This document shows, one piece after another, positions 10,273 to 19,106 of a stretch of 64,000 bases of DNA. How positions within the stretch are numbered: the first letter of the stretch is position 1; the number at the start of each line of letters is the position of its first letter. A model generated the notes under the pieces. The model saw only the letters and a program-made list of their open reading frames with translations. It ran no database searches and was not told where the DNA came from. The stretch comes from Bacteroidales bacterium (GTDB taxonomy: Bacteria > Bacteroidota > Bacteroidia > Bacteroidales > UBA932), in NCBI GenBank assembly GCA_017551425.1, contig JAFZLQ010000106.1, positions 1-64,000 of the forward strand, read 5' to 3'. A program made the position numbers and the translations under genes.

Positions 10273-11931
10273 TTATACGCGTCCCAGGCTGAACGGAGGA
10301 TAGGCCTCGTTGTCAACGACGACGTCTATGATGCAGGGCTTGCCCAGGCTGATGGCGGCCTTGAGGGCGGGAACGAACTCGTCCAGCTTCTCTACGTGCC
10401 ATGCCTTGGCTCCGCAAGCCTCGGCGTATTTGACGAAGTCGGGGTTGTCGAAGGTCATGAAGGCCTCGTCGTTGTACATGTTCAGCAGGAACTTCTTGAT
10501 GATGTTGAACTCGTTGTTGTTGAAGATGATCCAGATCACCGGGATGTCGTACTGTACGGCGGTCATGAGCTCGAAGCCTGCCATCTGGTAGCAGCCGTCT
10601 CCTACGCCGGCGATGACGACCTTATCCGGATTGGCGCACTTGACGCCGATGCATCCGTTGGTATGGCTTGCCATGGGGCCGAAGCTGCCCGGATTCTGGT
10701 AGCGCTGGTTGTTGTTGAGCTGCAGGTAGCTGCTCAGCCAGAGCATGTGGGAGCCTGCGTCGCCCATGACGATGGCGTCCTTGGGCAGGTTGTTGGAGAG
10801 CAGGCGTACGATGTCTCCGGGGAAAAGCTTCTTGGCGTCGAGGTGGGGTGCCTCCTCGTAGTACTTGCCGGTGGGCAGGACGGGTGCCGGGGGAGTGGGG
10901 ATGCCGGCGGCCTCAAGTGCGGGCAGGAGCTTGCGCAGTGCGAGCTTCACGTCGCCCACCACCGCTGCATCGGCCTTGTAAACCTTGTTGATTTCTGCAG
11001 GGTCAATGTTGATGTGTACCAGCTGCTTGCCCTCGTAGAGGTCTGCCTTGAAGCCGTAGGTGGCGTTCTGGGCGAAGGAGTTGCCCATAGCGAGCACGCA
11101 CTCGGCCTGGTCGAAGTAGGTGTTGGCGGCCTTGTCTCCGGAGGTGCCGTACATGCCGAGGCAGAGAGGGTGGTTCTCCGGCAGGAGTCCGCGTCCGTCC
11201 ATGGTCTGGACGAAGGGGATCTGGTACTTTTCTATCAGCTGCATCAGTTCTGCGGCGGCCTCGCTGCGTACGCAGCCGTAGCCTACGATCGCAAGCATCT
11301 TCTTGCGGGCGCGGATTGCGGCGGCAAGGATGTCTGCGGCCTTGCGGATGGCGTCATCCTCTGCGGGCACGGGCTTGATGTCGATCTTGACGGGCCTGAA
11401 GTTGGGGACTTCTGCGGTGGTGATGTCCTTGGGGATGTGGATGTGCACGGGACCGGGGCGGCCGTTGAATGCGGTATTGAGGGCGTCCTCCATAATGTCG
11501 CAGGTGTCTTCGGCCCTCTCGATGATGTACGACTTCTTGGTTGTAGCCGAGAACATCGCGTGGGAATCGGGGGTGCGGCTGAGACCGGTGGACTCGTTCA
11601 ATGCGCCCTTGCCGCGCTGGCTCATGGATGTATATCCCGTTATGGCGAGTATGGGCAGTGAATCGGACAGTGCCACGGCCATGCCGGAGAAGAGGTTGAA
11701 TGCGCCGGGACCGCCGGTGGCGAAGCACACGCCGAGGTTCCCGGGATTGAACATCGTGTATCCGCAAGCCATGAACGACGCCGCCTGCTCGTTGCGAATG
11801 ATTATGGTCTTGATTTTCTTGGAGTCGCGCAGTGCGAGGAGCATGGAGGCGTTAACCTGGCCGCTGCCGCCGAATACGTATCCTACGCCGATGTCTTCAA
11901 GAATCTTTACGATAGTTTGATTTACATCCAT
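10273..11931 (-). CDS. Thiamine-diphosphate-dependent enzyme (acetolactate synthase-like)
   Basis: The 552-residue protein has the three-domain layout of the ALS/pyruvate-oxidase/benzoylformate-decarboxylase family. The catalytic Glu is at residue 48 (IIRNEQAASF). The cofactor motif starts with GDG at 444-446 and ends with NN at 471-472, the usual spacing. The central domain carries TSGDKAANTYFDQAECVLAMG. No regulatory ilvN-type gene is adjacent and no branched-chain genes are near, so a role as biosynthetic acetolactate synthase is unlikely. It is co-transcribed with a tautomerase and transport genes; the 2-oxoacid or acyl substrate is unknown. Confidence 0.88.
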   Translation of the reverse strand: MDVNQTIVKILEDIGVGYVFGGSGQVNASMLLALRDSKKIKTIIIRNEQAASFMACGYTMFNPGNLGVCFATGGPGAFNLFSGMAVALSDSLPILAITGYTSMSQRGKGALNESTGLSRTPDSHAMFSATTKKSYIIERAEDTCDIMEDALNTAFNGRPGPVHIHIPKDITTAEVPNFRPVKIDIKPVPAEDDAIRKAADILAAAIRARKKMLAIVGYGCVRSEAAAELMQLIEKYQIPFVQTMDGRGLLPENHPLCLGMYGTSGDKAANTYFDQAECVLAMGNSFAQNATYGFKADLYEGKQLVHINIDPAEINKVYKADAAVVGDVKLALRKLLPALEAAGIPTPPAPVLPTGKYYEEAPHLDAKKLFPGDIVRLLSNNLPKDAIVMGDAGSHMLWLSSYLQLNNNQRYQNPGSFGPMASHTNGCIGVKCANPDKVVIAGVGDGCYQMAGFELMTAVQYDIPVIWIIFNNNEFNIIKKFLLNMYNDEAFMTFDNPDFVKYAEACGAKAWHVEKLDEFVPALKAAISLGKPCIIDVVVDNEAYPPFSLGRV

Positions 11932-11955
11932 GATATTTAATGGTTTATGAACTTT

Positions 11956-12195
11956 CTATTTGGATTTGTCGGACCACTGGTCCTCGTTGAACTTCGCCCT
12001 TGCGCTGGGCGGCGGGCACTCGGAGAAGAGCTTGCCTCCCGTGCCGCACTCGTTGAGGCCGTAGCCGTTGAAGAACAGGTAGATCCTGTCTTTGGGAACG
12101 TTGGTAACCTCGGAAAAAACTGAGATGAACTTGTCTGCCACGACCTTCTTCTGCTCGTCGGTCATCTCTATGCTGTGGATGATAATTGCCGGCAT
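11956..12195 (-). CDS. 4-oxalocrotonate tautomerase/MIF-like protein
   Basis: I use the ATG at 12195, giving MPAIIIHSIEMTDEQKK (79 residues), because tautomerases begin with Met-Pro and use the exposed N-terminal proline as the catalytic base. A longer reading from 12237 would run through the hairpin at 12214-12240 and bury the proline. The body has the expected helix (EQKKVVADKFISVFSEV) and a strand with an aromatic pair (RIYLFFNGYG). Such enzymes convert enol and keto forms of 2-oxoacids or unsaturated acids, which fits the neighbouring thiamine-diphosphate enzyme 24 nt downstream. Confidence 0.82.
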   Translation of the reverse strand: MPAIIIHSIEMTDEQKKVVADKFISVFSEVTNVPKDRIYLFFNGYGLNECGTGGKLFSECPPPSARAKFNEDQWSDKSK

Positions 12196-12213
12196 AATAA
12201 ATAATATAAAGGA

Positions 12214-12240
12214 GATATGCCGGTTTGAGGCCGGCATATC
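12214..12240 (-). terminator. Perfect 10-bp hairpin, terminator or attenuator
   Basis: The arms GATATGCCGG and CCGGCATATC (12214-12223 and 12231-12240) are perfectly complementary with a 7-nt loop. On the minus strand the stem is followed by a T-rich tract (TCCTTTATATTATTTATT). It lies between the DJ-1 gene ending at 12253 and the tautomerase start at 12195. It probably ends or attenuates the upstream operon. The tautomerase start codon region repeats ATGCCGG and could compete with one arm. Confidence 0.7.
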
Positions 12241-12252
12241 CCCGGAAAAACA

Positions 12253-13029
12253 TTAAAGTGAATTGAGAACCTTTACGATGAGGTCGCCGTATGCGATGGA
12301 GGACTCGACCGAAGTACCGGTGATGAACGGGTGGTCGTAGTAAACCTGAGGGTTGTTACGGCTGGTGTTGATGCGGGCGATGCAGGCACCGTTGGGGCCG
12401 ACAGCGTCGCGGACGAGGTCCTCGAGAGGCCACAGGAAGCCGGGAGTTACGAGCTCGGGCACACCGTGGTTGTCTGCGTTGGCGCCATAGACGTCGAAGG
12501 ACATTGCCATGCCGGGGCCGTAGAAGTCCCATGCGCGGGGATGTGCGCAGATCTTCTTTCCGTAGATGATGGACTTGTAGTCGTTCTCAGGATCGCGGAG
12601 GAAGACGAAAGCGGAGATAGCGTAGCAGAGGCCTGCGACGATCTTTCCACCCTTGTAGGCGTCCATGATGAGTTTGTGGAGCTCCCAGCAGTTGCACATG
12701 TCGATCATTGCGCCGGGGCCGCCGGTGAGGGCGATGCAGTCAAAGTCCTTCATGTCAAGCTCTGACCACTTCTTGGCGTGTGCCCACTCGTCGCCGTCGA
12801 CAAGCTCTTTGCAGCGCTTGCAGACATCCTCGGGATTGGTCTTGTATCCCTGAACGGCATCTACGAATTCGGGATCGACGCTGATCTGGAAAGGAAGGGG
12901 CTTCTTGCCGTTCTTGGTGCCGAGGGTTACCTCGAAACCTGCCTTCTTACAAGCATCCCAGGGAGCCTGGAGCTCCTCTGCCCATGAACCACACTCGGTG
13001 GCGATGATAAGTACTCTTTTCTTTGTCAT
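12253..13029 (-). CDS. DJ-1/PfpI family protein, Hsp31-like size
   Basis: The 258-residue protein has an N-terminal strand (KKRVLIIATE), the segment CIALTGGPGAMIDM and the nucleophile elbow VAGLCYAISAF with Cys135. Length and the large insert between strands resemble the Hsp31/glyoxalase III branch, but the Cys is followed by Tyr rather than His. This differs from the second DJ-1 protein of the region (2178-2732). Function could be detoxification of reactive aldehydes; this is inference from the family only. Confidence 0.83.
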   Translation of the reverse strand: MTKKRVLIIATECGSWAEELQAPWDACKKAGFEVTLGTKNGKKPLPFQISVDPEFVDAVQGYKTNPEDVCKRCKELVDGDEWAHAKKWSELDMKDFDCIALTGGPGAMIDMCNCWELHKLIMDAYKGGKIVAGLCYAISAFVFLRDPENDYKSIIYGKKICAHPRAWDFYGPGMAMSFDVYGANADNHGVPELVTPGFLWPLEDLVRDAVGPNGACIARINTSRNNPQVYYDHPFITGTSVESSIAYGDLIVKVLNSL

Positions 13030-13072
13030 AATGATTAAAATAATAAAGGATTAAAAATGGTATGTGAATGAA

Positions 13073-14296
13073 TTATTCGGTTACGGGACGGATTGAAATG
13101 CTGGACGTGCGCGGGTGCGCGTACCATGTTGTTTGTTTGGTAAGGCAGCTGTATGCGAATGCAGTTGTCTGGGGCTTGGCCTCGATCTCCGGCATCTGGT
13201 CGCCTACGGTGCCGAAGAACACGGGCGTGCAGGTGGGGTCTGCGGTTGCTGACCACAGGCCGATGAAGGTGCCGCGGCTCTGGGCGTTAAGGGCGTGCCT
13301 GAATCCTGCCGAAGGGAGGATGAGGGTGTTCACGCAGATCTCCCTGGAGTCGATGACCACGGTATGCTTGTAGAGTGCGCTGATGTTCACTCCGTTCTCG
13401 CCTACGGTCTCGTGGTCGGGCTTGAGGTCTTTGTATTCCTCAAAGTCGTCTTCAAGAGCAGCCAGCTCGTGGAGGCCGGTCTTGCCTCCGGTAGGGGTGC
13501 GCCAGAGGCCTCCGAGATGTGTTGCGATGTCGAATTCCTTCATGCCGCTGATGTCCCAGTAGATCTTGTCTCCCACCATCTGGCCGGAGTCGATCACGTA
13601 CTTGTCGAGCTCGGTGCCGTCGTAAAGCATTGTGGCTGAATAGTTGCCGAAGCAATAGACGTCCCACTTGGAGCCCTTGGGCATGTCCACGTAGCAGTCG
13701 GGAACGGTGCTCTTGAGGCGCTTGTCCCTGCCGACGAACTCGGTGCTGGTTGCTACGGATTCCTCTGCGGTCTCCTCTGCGGTTGCAACGTGGAAAGCCA
13801 CTTCCGTGGGCACCCCCTCGTCTGTTAGCTTGACGGCGATAAGGTTGCCGGTAGCCCAGTAAATAGGCACGCCGTCTGCTTTGCCGTCTTTGTTGATGCC
13901 GATGTAAATAGCTACTATCCAATCGTTTTCATTGCCTTTGACGGTGCTTCCCTGCTCTTTGTCGGGAAGGACGATGGTGCCGGTAGCCCACTCGTCGGCG
14001 TCTATGGTGTGGAAGAACTTGACCATGTTCCTGACGCCGAACCAGACGTTCTGGCCCACTATGTCTGAATAGTCATGCTCCGAGGTGAAAACGGCCTTCC
14101 CGTTTTCCACGACCGCCTCTTCAAGCACGTCGGTGGATCCGGCCTTGCCGAACTGGAGGGTAAGGCCTTCGTAGTAATTGGATTCGCCCGCCCCGACCGT
14201 GGTCTGCACGGCAAAGGAGTATGTAGGGACCTTCTCGAAGCACGATACTGCAAGTATGAGTATCGGAAGTATCGATAATAATGCGCTCTTTTTCAT
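13073..14296 (-). CDS. Lipoprotein of unknown function
   Basis: The 407-residue protein has a lipoprotein signal with lipobox LAVSC (Cys19). The mature part is mixed beta-rich sequence with several conserved-looking stretches (NDWIVAIYIGINKDG, HTVVIDSREICVNTLILP) but no domain I recognise. It is 9 nt downstream of the repeat-protein gene 14306-15574 and probably belongs to the same surface or periplasmic assembly. No truncation is visible. Confidence 0.72.
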   Translation of the reverse strand: MKKSALLSILPILILAVSCFEKVPTYSFAVQTTVGAGESNYYEGLTLQFGKAGSTDVLEEAVVENGKAVFTSEHDYSDIVGQNVWFGVRNMVKFFHTIDADEWATGTIVLPDKEQGSTVKGNENDWIVAIYIGINKDGKADGVPIYWATGNLIAVKLTDEGVPTEVAFHVATAEETAEESVATSTEFVGRDKRLKSTVPDCYVDMPKGSKWDVYCFGNYSATMLYDGTELDKYVIDSGQMVGDKIYWDISGMKEFDIATHLGGLWRTPTGGKTGLHELAALEDDFEEYKDLKPDHETVGENGVNISALYKHTVVIDSREICVNTLILPSAGFRHALNAQSRGTFIGLWSATADPTCTPVFFGTVGDQMPEIEAKPQTTAFAYSCLTKQTTWYAHPRTSSISIRPVTE

Positions 14297-14305
14297 GTGT
14301 TGATA

Positions 14306-15574
14306 TTAAAGGGTGACTTGGAAGGTGTCGCCGCGGTTGGCGTTCTCCTCGTTCTGGAAGACTGCGCCTTCCTTGCCGAGGATTTCGCCGTCGGGCGTGT
14401 AGATTTCCGCCTTGGAGAGGTCGAACCTTCCGCTGCCGGCCGCAAACAGGTCCCTGGTCTTGGCGAAGTCGCGCTTGGCTGTCTTCCAGCGGCGAATCTC
14501 CACATTGAAGGGGAAGTTCTTGGCAGACTGCACGTTGAATCCGATTTCTGCGGTCTGGAAATCATAAGGGCCGGATTTGGTGACGATTATCTCGCCGGTG
14601 TTCTCGAACACGTGGGTCTGGGTCTCTTCTCCGACGAGCTCGCTGTAGATACCGAACGCCACGGCCTTGGGAGTGGACTCCTCGCTGCCTTCCAGATGCA
14701 GTTTGACCTTTCCGCTGTTGATGATGGGAGGAATGGGCTGCTTGTTGGGCAGGAAGTGCTCGTAGAATGCGCAGGCGAGGGGATAGGACTGATACAGGAA
14801 CGAGACCTTGTTCTCCACGAACTTGGCCACGGACACCAGCTCGATCTCTCCGCTGTTCACAAGATGGGTGTCTGCGAAACGGGCCACGGTCATGATGCGT
14901 CCGGGGGCCTTCACGTAAATCTTGCCGTAGTTCATGATGGAACCGCCCACGCCGGTGGTGGCAAGGATGCGGATGGTGGAGGCGCGCTCCATTTCCAGGC
15001 TGATCCGGCCATTGTTGATGATGGTCATGTTGTCTGCCGGAACCGCGATTGCGCGGGCCTGGGTGTTGAAGGAACCGTTGCCCAGGAGCTGGATCTCTCC
15101 GTTGTTGATGATGGTGGAATTCTCGCCCGCGAGCAGGGTCTCGCCGTAAACGGGGGTGTCCGAGGTTACGTCGTAATCGAAGTAAACCTTGATGACGCCG
15201 TTGTTGATGAGCATGGAATTCTTGCCGGCGGCCATTGCGAAGCACTTGATGAAGCGGTAGATCCCCTTTTCGTCTTTGGGGGAGCTCTGGATCAGGTGCT
15301 TGTATGCCTTGACCATTTCGTCGAGGTGGATTTCGATCTCTCCCTCGTTCACCAGGGTTGCGCCCTGTGCCAGATGCTGGCGGCCGGGATGCTCGGGATC
15401 TTCCGTGAGCGCCGCCATGGCGTAAAGGGCTATGTTGCGGCCGTTGAGGATCTGACCCGCCGCGATGGCCTGCTCCTGGATGTCGGCGACGCATCCTTCG
15501 GGTGAACTGATTACCAGACGGCCCCTGTTGACGCCGTATTCGCCGGCCTTGAAGCTCAAAGATTTGTTTGTCAT
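14306..15574 (-). CDS. NNG-repeat (beta-solenoid-like) paralogue 1
   Basis: The 422-residue protein contains at least eight repeats of the pattern hydrophobic-(I/V)-N-(N/E/S/Y)-(G/T)-x-I-x-(V/L), for example SMLINNGVIKVYF, STIINNGEIQLL, MTIINNGRISLE and THLVNSGEIELV, spaced 30-60 residues apart. This suggests a parallel beta-helix, as in autotransporter passenger domains. The C-terminal 70 residues (RRWKTAKRDFAKTRDLF) are shared with the next two genes. No signal peptide is present at the chosen start, nor upstream in frame. Function is unknown. Confidence 0.75.
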   Translation of the reverse strand: MTNKSLSFKAGEYGVNRGRLVISSPEGCVADIQEQAIAAGQILNGRNIALYAMAALTEDPEHPGRQHLAQGATLVNEGEIEIHLDEMVKAYKHLIQSSPKDEKGIYRFIKCFAMAAGKNSMLINNGVIKVYFDYDVTSDTPVYGETLLAGENSTIINNGEIQLLGNGSFNTQARAIAVPADNMTIINNGRISLEMERASTIRILATTGVGGSIMNYGKIYVKAPGRIMTVARFADTHLVNSGEIELVSVAKFVENKVSFLYQSYPLACAFYEHFLPNKQPIPPIINSGKVKLHLEGSEESTPKAVAFGIYSELVGEETQTHVFENTGEIIVTKSGPYDFQTAEIGFNVQSAKNFPFNVEIRRWKTAKRDFAKTRDLFAAGSGRFDLSKAEIYTPDGEILGKEGAVFQNEENANRGDTFQVTL

Positions 15575-15583
15575 ATTATCATG

Positions 15584-16882
15584 TTAGATTTTTACCTCGC
15601 AACATTCTCCTGCGGCGGCGGACTCGGGGAGCTGCCAGACCAGGTTCTTGTCTTTGCCCAGGGCCTCTCCGGATTCCGACACGAGTTCCATCTCGCTCAG
15701 GTCCCATCTTGCGCTGCGGCTGTTGAACAGGTTGTGGAGAGCGGCGAAATCGCGCTTCACCGTTACCCACTTGCCGATTTTGACGGGCACGGGCACGTCT
15801 CCGGGCGACTGCATGTTCACTCCGACCTCCGCGGTGTTGTACTTCACAGGGCCTTCCTGGGTGATCTCCACCTTGCCCGTATTTTCCAGGCGGTGTACGG
15901 AGAACTTGCCGTTGTTGCCCACCTGGTGCAGGTACCAGCCGAATGCGACAGCGTTCTTGCCGGATGCCTCGCTGCCCAGCAGGTGCACCTTGATGCTGCC
16001 TGTGTTGACGGTAGGAGAGGCCGGCAGGTCGTTGGCCATGAAGTGCTCGTAGAACACCGTGGCGAGGGGATCGAACTGATAATGGTAAGAGACTATGTTC
16101 TCCAGCCAGGTTGCGACCGCGGTGACGCTGATCTCTCCGTTGTTGGTCATGCGGGTGCCGCAGAGCGAACCGAGCACCATGATGCGTCCCGTGGTCTTTA
16201 CGGAAATCTTGCCGTTGTTGAGCAGGGAACCGAACTGGCCGGCGGTGTGCAGGATGCGGGTCTGGTAAGCCCTCTTGAGATCTACGGTCACGGTACCGTC
16301 GTTGATGCACTGCAGATGGCTGTCCATGCTGCCGATGCCGCGGATGTAGCTCTGGTAGGAGCCGTTGCCTATGAAGTTGATTTCACCCTTGTTGAGCATC
16401 ACGGAATGGGCGTTGGCCCACATGGCGCAGCCGTAAAGGGACACGCGCGCGTCTATGTCGTTGTCCATATAGACGTTGATGGTGCCCTCGTTGATGAGCA
16501 GGGAGTTGTCTCCCGCCGCCATGGCGTAGCAGCGTACGGTGTCGTGGTCTGTGAAATCGGGATTCTCGGTCTTGTCCTTGCGCTCCTTGTACAGGGCGTA
16601 GATCTTGCTGAAGTGGATGTTGATGACACCCTTGTTGATGAGTGTGGCCTGGGAGGCCAGCATGGTCTCGCCGGGACGGTCGGGATTCTCCTCAAGGGCG
16701 GCGAGGGCGCAGAGCGCTATGTTCTTTACCCTTACGCCGGGCTGGTTGGGGATGTTGCCGTGGGTGTACTCGAAGTAGTTTACGCCGGAGGGCTCGGAAA
16801 TGTCCAGGACGCCTTCGTTTACGGCGTAGCCGCCTTTGCCGACGACTATTGCCTGGTTGCGGATTTTGCCTGATTCGCTCAT
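15584..16882 (-). CDS. NNG-repeat (beta-solenoid-like) paralogue 2
   Basis: The 432-residue protein is a clear paralogue of its neighbours. Repeats include ATLINKGVINIHF, SLLINEGTINVYM, SVMLNKGEINFIG, GSLLNNGKISVKT and TRMTNNGEISVTA, and the C-terminal block GKWVTVKRDFAALHNLF matches the corresponding block of the other two. The N-terminus (MSESGKIRNQAIVVGKGGYAVNEG) has no signal peptide. Its 9-nt distance to paralogue 1 and 4-nt distance to paralogue 3 show joint expression. I know of no characterised homologue. Confidence 0.75.
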   Translation of the reverse strand: MSESGKIRNQAIVVGKGGYAVNEGVLDISEPSGVNYFEYTHGNIPNQPGVRVKNIALCALAALEENPDRPGETMLASQATLINKGVINIHFSKIYALYKERKDKTENPDFTDHDTVRCYAMAAGDNSLLINEGTINVYMDNDIDARVSLYGCAMWANAHSVMLNKGEINFIGNGSYQSYIRGIGSMDSHLQCINDGTVTVDLKRAYQTRILHTAGQFGSLLNNGKISVKTTGRIMVLGSLCGTRMTNNGEISVTAVATWLENIVSYHYQFDPLATVFYEHFMANDLPASPTVNTGSIKVHLLGSEASGKNAVAFGWYLHQVGNNGKFSVHRLENTGKVEITQEGPVKYNTAEVGVNMQSPGDVPVPVKIGKWVTVKRDFAALHNLFNSRSARWDLSEMELVSESGEALGKDKNLVWQLPESAAAGECCEVKI

Positions 16883-16886
16883 ATCG

Positions 16887-18332
16887 CTATTTCTTGAGGG
16901 CCGCTGTCTTGTTGTCCCTGTCCCAAAGGAGGGTGAGGGCGGGATCTGCGGATGCCACTGTCATCTGCTCGTATCCGGAGTGCTCGTACCTGTAGGTGCC
17001 TGCACCTGCATCGAACATGATGGCCTCGGGGGCGATGCTGTAGGAGGTGCCGTACGAATACTTGCTGTCTGCCTCGAGCAGCAGGGAACCCTGGGAGAAG
17101 TCCATGTTCACGCCCTTGGCGAGGAAGAGGTCGCGGGTCTGGCTGAAGTCGCGCAGCCTGGTCTTCCATGTGCCCATGGTGATGGTGGCGGCTCCGGTGA
17201 CGGTTGCGGGCTTGCCCCAGAATCCGGCCTCGGCCATGTCGTAACCGCCGGGATTGTTCACGTAGATGGAACCTTCGTTGACGATCTTGACGTTAAGCTT
17301 TTCGGCGGCCGGGCTCTGCATGTCCATGAGCATACCGAACACTGCGCGCTCGGGATCGGACGGGGCCGAATCGTCGAGGTTGACGCGGATGATGCCCTTG
17401 TTGATCATGGGCGGCATGCCGGTACGGGTGGGGGTGAGCGGGTCGTAGAGGGCGCACACGAGCTTGGTGGTGCCGGCGGTGGACGCCAGCTTGTCCTCGG
17501 GATAGCTTGTGGAAGTGACCTCTATGGTACCTGCGTTGGTGATCTTGGTGTCTCCGTAACGGGTGATGCAGAAGATGGTGCCTGCGAGGCGCATGCTGAT
17601 GGTGCCGTCGTTGTACACCTCGGAAGCGGTGCCGCCGGTGGTGATGCCGCGGGAGTCGTCGGAAACCTTGACGTCTGCGGAAATGACGCCGTGGTTCTGG
17701 ATGCTGATGTTGTTGGCGAACGTTGCAACGCCGCGCATGCGGGTGGCCATCGTGCCTTCACCGTGGAAGTTGATCTCTCCGTTGTTGACGATGTTGGAGC
17801 CGTCGCCCGCTACCATGCCGATCATGTAGATGGTGGCGGCGACCGCAGGGTCGTGGTCGAAATAGACGTTGATAACACCGTCGTTGATGAGAGTGCAGTT
17901 GTTGCCGGCGTACAGGCCGATGAAGCGCAGGTACTTGAACTTGCGGTCGGGATGGTCGGGATCCTGGATCTGGTCTTTGTATTTCTCAACCAGGTCCCTG
18001 GTATGTACGGTGATGGTTCCCTTGTTGATGAGGGTGACGTTGGTCACGGGGCGGTCGGGATCCTGCGCGCCGTCCTTGAGGGCGCAGGCTGCAAGGGCGC
18101 AGCTGTTGAGCGTGTGCTCCTCGTAACGGCCTTCCGGCGTGAGGATGGTGGAGAACATGTCGAACACGACATCCGTATCTACGGAGCCGAGGGCTATGGT
18201 TCCCGTGTTGACGAGGGTGCCGCCGGTCTGGTCTGTCATCATCGGGGCGTGGAGCGGAAGATCCGGCTCCACATGGTTACAGGCCGCAAATGCGAATGCG
18301 GCGGCAAAGAGTATTAAACCCCAGCGTTTCAT
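16887..18332 (-). CDS. NNG-repeat paralogue 3, lipoprotein form
   Basis: The 481-residue protein differs from its two paralogues by a lipoprotein signal peptide (lipobox AFAAC, Cys18) and a longer C-terminus. Repeats include GTLVNTGTIALG, VTLINKGTITVH, CTLINDGVINVYF, SNIVNNGEINFHG and VKIVNEGSIYVNN. The common block TRLRDFSQTRDLFLAKG is present. It may anchor the assembly to a membrane while the other two bind it, but how proteins without signal peptides would reach the surface is not explained. It is the first of the three genes in the operon. Confidence 0.78.
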   Translation of the reverse strand: MKRWGLILFAAAFAFAACNHVEPDLPLHAPMMTDQTGGTLVNTGTIALGSVDTDVVFDMFSTILTPEGRYEEHTLNSCALAACALKDGAQDPDRPVTNVTLINKGTITVHTRDLVEKYKDQIQDPDHPDRKFKYLRFIGLYAGNNCTLINDGVINVYFDHDPAVAATIYMIGMVAGDGSNIVNNGEINFHGEGTMATRMRGVATFANNISIQNHGVISADVKVSDDSRGITTGGTASEVYNDGTISMRLAGTIFCITRYGDTKITNAGTIEVTSTSYPEDKLASTAGTTKLVCALYDPLTPTRTGMPPMINKGIIRVNLDDSAPSDPERAVFGMLMDMQSPAAEKLNVKIVNEGSIYVNNPGGYDMAEAGFWGKPATVTGAATITMGTWKTRLRDFSQTRDLFLAKGVNMDFSQGSLLLEADSKYSYGTSYSIAPEAIMFDAGAGTYRYEHSGYEQMTVASADPALTLLWDRDNKTAALKK

Positions 18333-18344
18333 TGTTAGATATCT

Positions 18345-18683
18345 TTATTTATCCCAGGGGAACTCGGTTTTGACGGGTGCGAAGACATCTATTGCCTCGG
18401 TCTCTCCGATTGCCACGAATCCGTGAGGTACGTCTGCGGGTACGAGGTAGGCGTCTCCCTGATGCAGCTCGAAGACCTCTTCTCCGATGGTCAGCTTGAA
18501 GCCGCCCTTGATTACGAGACCGAACTGCTCCTGGGGATGTGTGTGCATGCCCACCACGCTCTGGTCGGACATGTTCCAGTGCAGTACGTTCATGTTCTTG
18601 CCATTGGCAAAATCCTGGCGGATGACGCCTTTGCCCATGTCGATCTTTTCAATTTCCTTGTGGAAAAAAACCATCTTGCTCAT
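18345..18683 (-). CDS. Small cupin-domain protein
   Basis: The 112-residue protein is a single cupin barrel. The first motif (GMHTHPQEQFGLVIKGGFKL) supplies two His, a Gln in place of the usual Glu region and a Gly turn. The second (GDAYLVPADVPHGFVA) supplies the last His. It probably binds a divalent metal. Its position, 12 nt before the repeat-protein genes, does not reveal a substrate. Both an enzyme and a sensor role are possible. Confidence 0.85.
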   Translation of the reverse strand: MSKMVFFHKEIEKIDMGKGVIRQDFANGKNMNVLHWNMSDQSVVGMHTHPQEQFGLVIKGGFKLTIGEEVFELHQGDAYLVPADVPHGFVAIGETEAIDVFAPVKTEFPWDK

Positions 18684-18703
18684 AGTAGCCTGATATTTGA
18701 ATA

Positions 18704-18916
18704 TTAATAATATGTTTCACATTCAACGTGGAGGCGCAGGGGAGAGCCCTCCTGCTCCGTAATCCAAATCTTGTCTTCCCTTGCGAGCCAGCCGATGGCT
18801 ACTGCGGTGTCGAATAAACTCAGATCTGCATTGGACATCAGTTCGTCCAGCGTAAGGCCTTGCCTTTCCTTGGATAGTGTGCGCCACACTATGCCTGCTT
18901 TGTTTCCTATATCCAT
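18704..18916 (-). CDS. Small winged-helix protein (DUF2582-like)
   Basis: I take the ATG at 18916 (MDIGNKAGIVWRTLSKE, 70 residues); the in-frame extension upstream lacks the family pattern. The sequence GLTLDELMSNADLSLFDTAVAIGWLAREDKIWI fits the winged helix-turn-helix family DUF2582, short DNA-binding-like proteins common in Bacteroidetes. It is the first gene of the long minus-strand unit and could regulate it. A weak TTG-N19-TACTTTAC element just upstream could be its promoter, leaving almost no leader. Confidence 0.75.
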   Translation of the reverse strand: MDIGNKAGIVWRTLSKERQGLTLDELMSNADLSLFDTAVAIGWLAREDKIWITEQEGSPLRLHVECETYY

Positions 18917-19106
18917 GTATGTAAAGTATTTGTGTTTTGAGTGCAGGCAAAGCACAACCTTTGAGGCTATCACAGGGCGACTTTGCATCCACTACTAACC
19001 GTTATTTCAAGCCACGAATATAAGAAAACCGATTCGAAAATGCAACTATTTTTTTGTATGAAGAAGTATCAATTTACGCAGGAAATAGCTAACTTGCGGC
19101 ACGGAT

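Noticed and set aside
9412..11661. Open frame of about 750 codons on the plus strand
   Set aside because: It lies opposite the porin and thiamine-diphosphate enzyme genes, which have clear motifs. Long antisense frames are a by-product of the GC-rich third codon positions.
10273..11931. Assignment as biosynthetic acetolactate synthase (ilvB)
   Set aside because: There is no small regulatory subunit gene or other branched-chain gene nearby, and the neighbours suggest a catabolic setting.
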